From: Armatimonadota bacterium
Lineage (GTDB): Bacteria; Armatimonadota; Hebobacteria; GCA-020354555; CP070648
DNA: 35,843 bases
Assembly: GCA_035527535.1 (NCBI GenBank)
Contig: DATLAK010000076.1
Span: forward strand, 1 to 35,843
Direction: 5' to 3'
The position numbers were made by a program, and so were the translations under genes. The notes under the pieces were generated by a model. The model had not been told where the DNA came from and did no database searches. It saw only the letters and a list, made by a program, of their open reading frames with translations. This document shows positions 32,152 through 35,843 of this stretch, one piece after another; positions within the stretch are counted from its first letter, which is position 1; each line of letters opens with the position of its first letter.

Positions 32152-33456
32152 CTACTCCTCGTCTGACGCGGAAGGCTCCTCGGGTGCGGGCAAGGACTGC
32201 TTGCGGGTAATGCGCACCCTGGTCACCCGGCGTCCGTCGAGACCCTCGACGGTGAGCGCCAGGCCCTCCGTTTGCACCCGCGCGCCGAGCTGGGGAATAG
32301 CACCCAGGCGGTCGTAGATGAGCCCGGCGACCGTATCGTAATCACCCTCGGGCAGCAGGATGCCTTCCAGCTGGTTGGCTTCATCAATGCTGAGCTTGCC
32401 GTCCACGACCACGGTGGTTTCATCCACCCGCTGTGCGGATGCCTGTTCGACATCGTACTCGTCGTAGATCTCGCCGACGATTTCCTCCAGCAGGTCCTCG
32501 ACCGTCACCAGGCCGGAGGTGCCGCCGTACTCGTCCACGACGATGGCCAGGCTCTGCTTGCGCTTGCGAAACTCCCCCAGCAGCTCGCTCACTCGCTTGC
32601 GCTCGGGGATGAACGCCGGGCGGCGCATCGCGCGCTCCACCGGCTCGTCCATGCGCTGGTCGTGCAGGTAGGGCAGCAGCGACTTGGCGTGCACCACGCC
32701 GACAATGTGATCGGGGTCGCCATCGTAAACCGGCAGCCGCGACAGCCGGTGCTCGATAGCGAGCTTCACCGCCTCCTTGACGGTCGCGCCGCGTTCGACC
32801 ATCACCATATCCGGGCGCGGCACCATGATCTCGCGCGCGACCTTGTCGCCGAACTCGAAGATGGAGTGGATCATCTCCTTCTCTTCGGGCTCGATGCCCC
32901 CGCGCTCCGCCTCCATCTCGACGATGGTGCGCAGCTCCTCCTCGGTCACCACTTGATCCGGGCGTTGGGTGGCGCCGCCCGCCAGCCGCACCAGGCTGTG
33001 GGCGACCGCGGTGATGAGCTTGACCGGCAGCCACAGCACCCACACCAGCACCCACACCGGGCCCGCCGCCATCCGCGCGACCCGCGCCGGATTGGCGGCG
33101 GCATAGCTGATGGGCGTGACTTCGGAGAAGATGAGGACGATCACCGTCAGCGCGGCGATCGCCGCCACCGGCCCCCAACGCATCCCCAGCCGCTCCGGGT
33201 GCATCGCCCAACTGGTGGCGATGGCCTCGGCCGCGTAGTTGAGTCCGGTAATGGTGACGAGCACCGCGGTCAGCATCATGGTTGGGCGCTCCAGCAGCCC
33301 CACCACCAGGCGCCCGCTCCACGAGCCCTCCGCCGCCAGCCGGCGCAGCCGGTACTTGCCTGCGGACAGCAAGCCGATCTCCGACGCGGAGAAGAATCCC
33401 GACAGCCCGAGGAGCACCACCAATGTGGCCAGCACTCGCCAGTCGTACGCAGTCAT
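32152..33456 (-). CDS. CorC/HlyC-type CBS-domain membrane protein (copy 2)
   Basis: A 434-residue paralogue of the next gene. The DUF21 domain has [20 protein letters not shown] and [11 protein letters not shown] with four helices. The CBS pair shows [25 protein letters not shown] and [19 protein letters not shown]. The CorC_HlyC tail is [21 protein letters not shown]21 proteins of the CNNM/CorC group bind Mg-ATP at the CBS dimer and move divalent cations. ATG at 33456 is used; a GTG at 33495 with GGGAGG nearby would add 13 residues. It lies between dgkA and copy 1. Confidence 0.9.
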   Translation of the reverse strand: MTAYDWRVLATLVVLLGLSGFFSASEIGLLSAGKYRLRRLAAEGSWSGRLVVGLLERPTMMLTAVLVTITGLNYAAEAIATSWAMHPERLGMRWGPVAAIAALTVIVLIFSEVTPISYAAANPARVARMAAGPVWVLVWVLWLPVKLITAVAHSLVRLAGGATQRPDQVVTEEELRTIVEMEAERGGIEPEEKEMIHSIFEFGDKVAREIMVPRPDMVMVERGATVKEAVKLAIEHRLSRLPVYDGDPDHIVGVVHAKSLLPYLHDQRMDEPVERAMRRPAFIPERKRVSELLGEFRKRKQSLAIVVDEYGGTSGLVTVEDLLEEIVGEIYDEYDVEQASAQRVDETTVVVDGKLSIDEANQLEGILLPEGDYDTVAGLIYDRLGAIPQLGARVQTEGLALTVEGLDGRRVTRVRITRKQSLPAPEEPSASDEE

Positions 33457-33522
33457 GCACACCGGGCCCGGCGGGCCCGCTCGCCTCCCTCCCACAACCG
33501 GGCTGGGGTCACGGCCGCCCGC

Positions 33523-34257
33523 TCAACGCTGGGCCCCCAGCACCTGGAATATGAAGACGGTGACCGCGACCGCCCCCACCGCTCCCACGATGACCTCGCG
33601 CAAGGTATGGATCCCCGCCTCAACCCGGCTCTGGCACACCAGCAGCGTGAGGGTGACGGCGGCGCCGACGGCCACGACGTGGGGGCACACGTAGTAAACC
33701 GCGGTCGCCAGAAAGGCCGCCAGCGCGGCGTGGGCGCTGACCACGCCGCCGCGCATCAGCGTCCCCTTGCCGCCTCTGATCTTGGTCACGGCCACCAGGA
33801 TCATGATCAGCACCGCGCCCGCAAGCAGCACGTGCAGGATGTTGGCGGGCCGGTGATGCAGCACCGCGCCGGCGGTGAGTTGGCGCACGCTCCGCCGGTC
33901 GAGGAAGATGAGCGCTCCGACCGTGGCCGCGGTCAGGGTAGCCAGCAGCATGGCGGCCCCGGCGACGTCCTTCGCGATCTTGGCGAGAGGGTGATAGCTG
34001 TCGGTGACGAGGTCTACCGTGACCTCGATCGCGGTGTTGAAGAGCTCCGCCAACAGCACCATGGCGATCACCAGGATGAGCGCGATGACCTCGATCTTCG
34101 TCACCCGCAGCAGCACACTCAGGGCCAGCACCGCCATGGTGGCGACCAGGTGATAGCGCATGTGGCGGTGGGTGCCGATGACGTGCACCAGCCCGTCGAG
34201 CGCGAAACGAAAGCTGTCGAACAGTGATCGCGACTTCATTCCCGGAATGCCAACCAT
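33523..34257 (-). CDS. dgkA: diacylglycerol/undecaprenol kinase fused to a PAP2-like phosphatase domain
   Basis: A 244-residue membrane fusion. Residues about 7-120 are a DgkA domain with the metal and catalytic block ELFNTAIEVTVDLVTD (Glu71, Glu78) and HPLAKIAKDVAGAAML. Residues about 125-240 resemble a PAP2 phosphatase: VSAHAALA in place of PSGH with His176, then SRVEAGIHTLRE, which keeps Ser-Arg-X5-His (Arg211, His217) with Glu in place of the final Asp. The first PAP2 motif is poor. A kinase and phosphatase acting on the same lipid, probably undecaprenol, would set the carrier-lipid pool. ATG at 34239 (MKSRSLFDSFRF) is an equally good start and fits the family better. It follows ybeY. Confidence 0.85.
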   Translation of the reverse strand: MVGIPGMKSRSLFDSFRFALDGLVHVIGTHRHMRYHLVATMAVLALSVLLRVTKIEVIALILVIAMVLLAELFNTAIEVTVDLVTDSYHPLAKIAKDVAGAAMLLATLTAATVGALIFLDRRSVRQLTAGAVLHHRPANILHVLLAGAVLIMILVAVTKIRGGKGTLMRGGVVSAHAALAAFLATAVYYVCPHVVAVGAAVTLTLLVCQSRVEAGIHTLREVIVGAVGAVAVTVFIFQVLGAQR

Positions 34258-34319
34258 CGCCAGCGGGCCGCCGCCGACCGCGGGCCCTCATTGCGGTGGC
34301 GTCTCGGTATCCCTGTGGC

Positions 34320-34805
34320 TCACGGCTCCCCGCGTCCTTGCGCTGCCCGTCTTGCCGGGTCGCCCGACGGCCCCCGGGGCGCAGCCGACCGCCAGATGTC
34401 GCGCCCGCGCCCCAGCATGCGGCGTCGCTCATCATCGGTATCATCGCGCCACCCCGCGAGATGGAGCACCCCGTGGATCGCGAGCAGCGCCATCTCGCGG
34501 TCGCAGGTAATGTGCCGGGCGCGGGCTTGGCGCTGCGCCGCCGGCGCCGAGATCACGATGTCGCCGAGCAGGTGCGGTCCGGGCTCGTCCGGGCACTGCT
34601 GCTGCGGAAACGCCAGCACATCAGTGGTGGCGTCCAGCCGGCGATAGTCGCGATTGAGTTGGCGCATCTCCTGGTCGTCGGTGACGAGTACGCTCACCTC
34701 GACCGCGGACGGCAACCCCTCGGCGACGAGCGCCGCCCGCGCCGCCCGCCGCAGCAGGTCCCTATTGACGCCGCGGACGCGGCGAATCTTGATGAGGATG
34801 GCCAC
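34320..34805 (-). CDS. ybeY: endoribonuclease YbeY
   Basis: A 161-residue protein of the YbeY family, needed for 16S rRNA 3'-end maturation and ribosome quality control. It has LNRDYRRLDATTDVLAFP and GDIVIS, then the zinc motif HGVLHLAGWRDD. The first two His ligands are present (111 and 115), but the third, normally His in GYDH, is Asp121. The metal may still bind, since Asp is a usable ligand. The last 25 residues are a basic tail. The GTG start at 34805 overlaps pgpH by 44 bases, indicating coupling. This pgpH-ybeY-dgkA-cdd order is conserved in several phyla. Confidence 0.93.
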   Translation of the reverse strand: MAILIKIRRVRGVNRDLLRRAARAALVAEGLPSAVEVSVLVTDDQEMRQLNRDYRRLDATTDVLAFPQQQCPDEPGPHLLGDIVISAPAAQRQARARHITCDREMALLAIHGVLHLAGWRDDTDDERRRMLGRGRDIWRSAAPRGPSGDPARRAAQGRGEP

Positions 34806-35843
34806 TTGTGCGGCGCGCTCCCGCCTCCGCCAGTTGGGGATATTCCACGCGCGTATGGAAGATGATGCCCTTGAGCAGGCGCAGGAACGCGTCGGTGATC
34901 GCGCTCAGATCGCGCAGGGTCAGCGGGCATTCGTCGAGCTGGCCGTCCTCCAGGCGTTCGCGCGCGATCTGGCGCACCACCGTCTCCACCCGCGCCGGGG
35001 TCTTGTCGGGCAGGCTCCACACCGCGGCGAAGGTGGCGTCAGCCAGCATCACCAGCGCCGCCTCCCTGGTGGCGGGCTTGGGGCCGGGGTAGCGGAAGCT
35101 GTCCTCCGGCAGCCGCTGACCATGGGAATCGGAGCACGCCTGGTGGTAGAAGAAGCTGACCAGCGTGGTGCCGTGGTGCTGGGCCATGATGTCGCGCACC
35201 ACCCGCGGCAGCCGGTACTGGCGAGCGAGCTCGACCCCGTCCTTGACGTGCGAGGTTATGACCAGGCTGGACAGGGAGGGGGACAGCTGCTCGTGGACAT
35301 TGCCGATGCCCAGCAGCGCCTGGTTCTCGGTGAACAGATAGGGGCGGCGCAGCTTGCCCAAATCGTGGTAGTAGGAGCCGACGCGGGCCAGCAGGCCGTC
35401 GGCGCCGATCGCCTCGGCTCCCGCCTCGGCCAGGTTGGCGACCAGGAAGCTGTCCACGTAGCTTCCGGGCGCCTCGTTGAGCATGCGCCGGCGCAAGGGC
35501 TCGTTGGGATTGGACAGCTCGAGCAGACGCATGTAGGTGGCGATGTCGAATGGTCGCTGGAGCAGGAAGATCCCGCCCACCGCGAGCGCCGGCGCGCCCA
35601 AGCCATAAAACAGGCCGTGCCACGCCTGGCTGACTACCTGTTCGCCGCCCGTGGTCTCGCTGACCAGCAGCACCAACGCCAGGTTGACCGTCCCCAGCAG
35701 CGCGCTCGCCCCGACCAACCGTGAGGGCGGCCAGATGTGACGCACCAGCAGCACCCCCGTCAGGCTGCTGCCGAAGGTGAGCACGGTGAGCGCCAACTGC
35801 CCCTGCGCCATCACCCCTACCAGCAGGCTCGCCACCACCGCCA
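34762..35843 (-). CDS. pgpH: PgpH-type 7TM-HD phosphodiesterase, 5' end beyond the window
   Basis: The C-terminal half of a 7TMR-HD protein; 360 residues are visible and the N-terminal extracellular domain is off the window. Several helices (about the first 95 visible residues) lead to LLELSNPNEPLRRRM, the usual start of the HD domain. HD-domain motifs follow: SYYHDLGKLRRPY, ITSHVKDG, AQHHGTTLVSFFY and MLADATFAA. PgpH enzymes hydrolyse cyclic di-AMP to pApA. The first metal-ligand His, normally in YHHS or YQHS, is Asp here (SYVDSFLVANLAE), so activity is not certain. It heads the operon with ybeY. Confidence 0.88.
   Translation of the reverse strand, partial: AVVASLLVGVMAQGQLALTVLTFGSSLTGVLLVRHIWPPSRLVGASALLGTVNLALVLLVSETTGGEQVVSQAWHGLFYGLGAPALAVGGIFLLQRPFDIATYMRLLELSNPNEPLRRRMLNEAPGSYVDSFLVANLAEAGAEAIGADGLLARVGSYYHDLGKLRRPYLFTENQALLGIGNVHEQLSPSLSSLVITSHVKDGVELARQYRLPRVVRDIMAQHHGTTLVSFFYHQACSDSHGQRLPEDSFRYPGPKPATREAALVMLADATFAAVWSLPDKTPARVETVVRQIARERLEDGQLDECPLTLRDLSAITDAFLRLLKGIIFHTRVEYPQLAEAGARRTSGHPHQDSPRPRRQ

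Noticed and set aside
32272-34227. A 651-codon open frame on the plus strand opposite the CBS protein and dgkA genes
   Set aside because: Its composition is low-complexity (His, Gln, Arg, Asp) and it mirrors two recognised minus-strand families; it is a shadow of GC-rich codon use.

Overview
The window is about 36 kb of GC-rich bacterial chromosome. Twenty-nine protein-coding genes are supported, two of them cut by the window edges. No rRNA, tRNA or CRISPR array was seen. The host is diderm: there is an outer-membrane beta-barrel ending in Phe, a lipoprotein, and an exosortase/PEP-CTERM pair. Tandem CorC-like CBS proteins, DgkA-PAP2, YbeY and PgpH in one operon, together with FlgD-like, DUF11 and CooT-like genes, would suit an uncultured Armatimonadota-like lineage. 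That placement is inference from gene content only.

Left part (1-11 kb), cell surface. After a more AT-rich edge with two poorly understood reading frames comes exosortase, then EpsI-like protein, a GT39-like membrane glycosyltransferase and a PEP-CTERM protein. The exosortase gene and the PEP-CTERM gene each have a sigma-54 type -24/-12 element with exact spacing. Next are a GEMM-I (cyclic-di-GMP-type) riboswitch and a strong hairpin. Downstream of these lie a DUF11 secreted protein, a FlgD-Ig/carboxypeptidase-regulatory secreted protein, a small lipoprotein and an 871-residue barrel protein. This looks like a signal-controlled surface-assembly module.

Middle (11-24 kb), mixed genes: creatininase-like amidohydrolase, a HicB-HicA toxin-antitoxin pair, a DUF2723 membrane glycosyltransferase, a signal peptidase II fused to ten ankyrin repeats, an ECF sigma factor fused to a bifunctional-nuclease domain and a GspE/PilB-N-like domain, pyrimidine-nucleoside phosphorylase, an uroporphyrinogen-decarboxylase-like methyltransferase with a CooT-like protein, GalT with a probable regulatory leader, and a receiver-HD-GYP phosphodiesterase.

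Right part (24-36 kb), mostly housekeeping: tsaD, a tandem alpha/beta hydrolase, accA and accD on the minus strand, pheA on the plus strand, then a minus-strand operon pgpH-ybeY-dgkA(PAP2)-CBS-CBS-cdd.

A recurrent theme is short palindromic repeat elements that reach into genes. They supply the start region of tsaD, an in-frame insert inside tsaD, the C-terminal tail of the pyrimidine phosphorylase, the 5' edge of the exosortase gene and the N-terminal codons of the DUF2723 gene. The strongest candidates for new biology are the LspA-ankyrin fusion, the sigma-BFN-GspE-N fusion, the riboswitch-led surface operon and the hairpin/upstream-ORF leader of galT.
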